From Roseicyclus sediminis (GTDB lineage: Bacteria; Pseudomonadota; Alphaproteobacteria; Rhodobacterales; Rhodobacteraceae): 64,000 nucleotides of DNA. The position numbers and the translations under genes were made by a program. The notes under the pieces are model-generated. The model saw nothing but the letters and a program-made list of their open reading frames with translations. It made no database searches and was not told the DNA's origin. Positions 63,987 through 64,000 of the stretch are shown in pieces. Each line of letters opens with the position of its first letter. The first letter of the stretch is position 1. The DNA is taken from contig NZ_JAOPHT010000010.1 of the NCBI RefSeq assembly GCF_025515305.1, positions 1 to 64,000 on the forward strand, read 5' to 3'.

Positions 63987-64000
63987 GGGACCTCGTCATC
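63983..64000 (+). CDS. Start of a further gene, truncated by the window end
   Basis: ATG 63983 overlaps the metZ stop (ATGA) and opens MRDLVI before the sequence ends. Only six codons are visible, so no function can be given. Confidence 0.4.

Overview
The window is chromosomal DNA of a high-GC (roughly two thirds G+C by eye) alphaproteobacterium, almost certainly a Rhodobacteraceae/Roseobacter-group member. Supporting signs are an NDUFA12-like complex I subunit next to mlaD, DUF2155 and aat, accBC beside them, a DksA with a single cysteine, DUF2927 lipoproteins, a VPLPA-CTERM protein, a SAM-II riboswitch in front of metZ, and dispersed 3'-end repeats ending in GATGAAG. I see no rRNA, tRNA, CRISPR array, insertion sequence or prophage. 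About 65 genes are packed tightly, many with ATGA/GTGA start-stop overlaps.

Layout. 0-8 kb: guanine deaminase (guaD), the Mg2+ transporter mgtE, a very large acidic/proline-rich bitopic protein with GspL/PilM-like and PilP/GspC-like ends, and metY. 8-12.3 kb: NDUFA12-like subunit, mlaD, DUF2155, aat, accC and accB. 12.5-24.9 kb: a complete reductive pyrimidine-degradation cluster (preT, preA, a RutR-type TetR repressor, beta-alanine transaminase, a small cupin, beta-ureidopropionase, a small lipoprotein, dihydropyrimidinase, and an ABC importer with an NMT1/SsuA-type binding protein). A near-perfect RutR palindrome lies at 16246-16261 and a weaker one at 12541-12556, so the cluster is probably derepressed by uracil or thymine. 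25-35 kb: a CDF transporter, acs, a divergent ScfR/RamB-type regulator, a receiver-only response regulator, a small membrane protein, an SSS-STAC histidine kinase resembling CrbS, and an orphan FliM-like protein. This looks like an acetate/short-chain-acid module. 34.7-48.3 kb: housekeeping and accessory genes (HpcH/HpaI aldolase, lipoproteins, RlmI-like methyltransferase, PIN protein, M48 protease, VPLPA-CTERM protein, atypical cytochrome P450, DedA, VWA and MoxR, DUF2927 lipoprotein, GNAT, DksA, flavin monooxygenase).

48.4-52.5 kb, minus strand: the ATP-grasp / alpha-E / transglutaminase / Anbu proteasome-like operon. In front of it I see a sigma54-like -24/-12 element (52485-52500) and an NtrC-like palindrome (52546-52562), which suggests nitrogen control. 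52.5-54.5 kb: dtd, a PfkB sugar kinase and an Hsp20. 54.5-61.4 kb, minus strand: a probable envelope-stress module made of a 29-residue membrane peptide, XpaC, TelA, a DUF2927 lipoprotein, a 44-residue ORF, an SPFH-GYF2 protein, a Cys-rich lipoprotein, a cytochrome b561-like protein and a membrane zinc-ribbon protein. 61.5-64 kb: an alpha/beta hydrolase, then metZ under a SAM-II riboswitch, and the first codons of one more gene.

The strongest candidates for new biology are the putative sigma54/NtrC control of the Anbu operon, the TelA-XpaC-SPFH module with its unannotated small membrane peptide, the composite hairpin plus GATGAAG 3'-end repeats, and the acs-linked SSS-STAC kinase paired with an output-less receiver.
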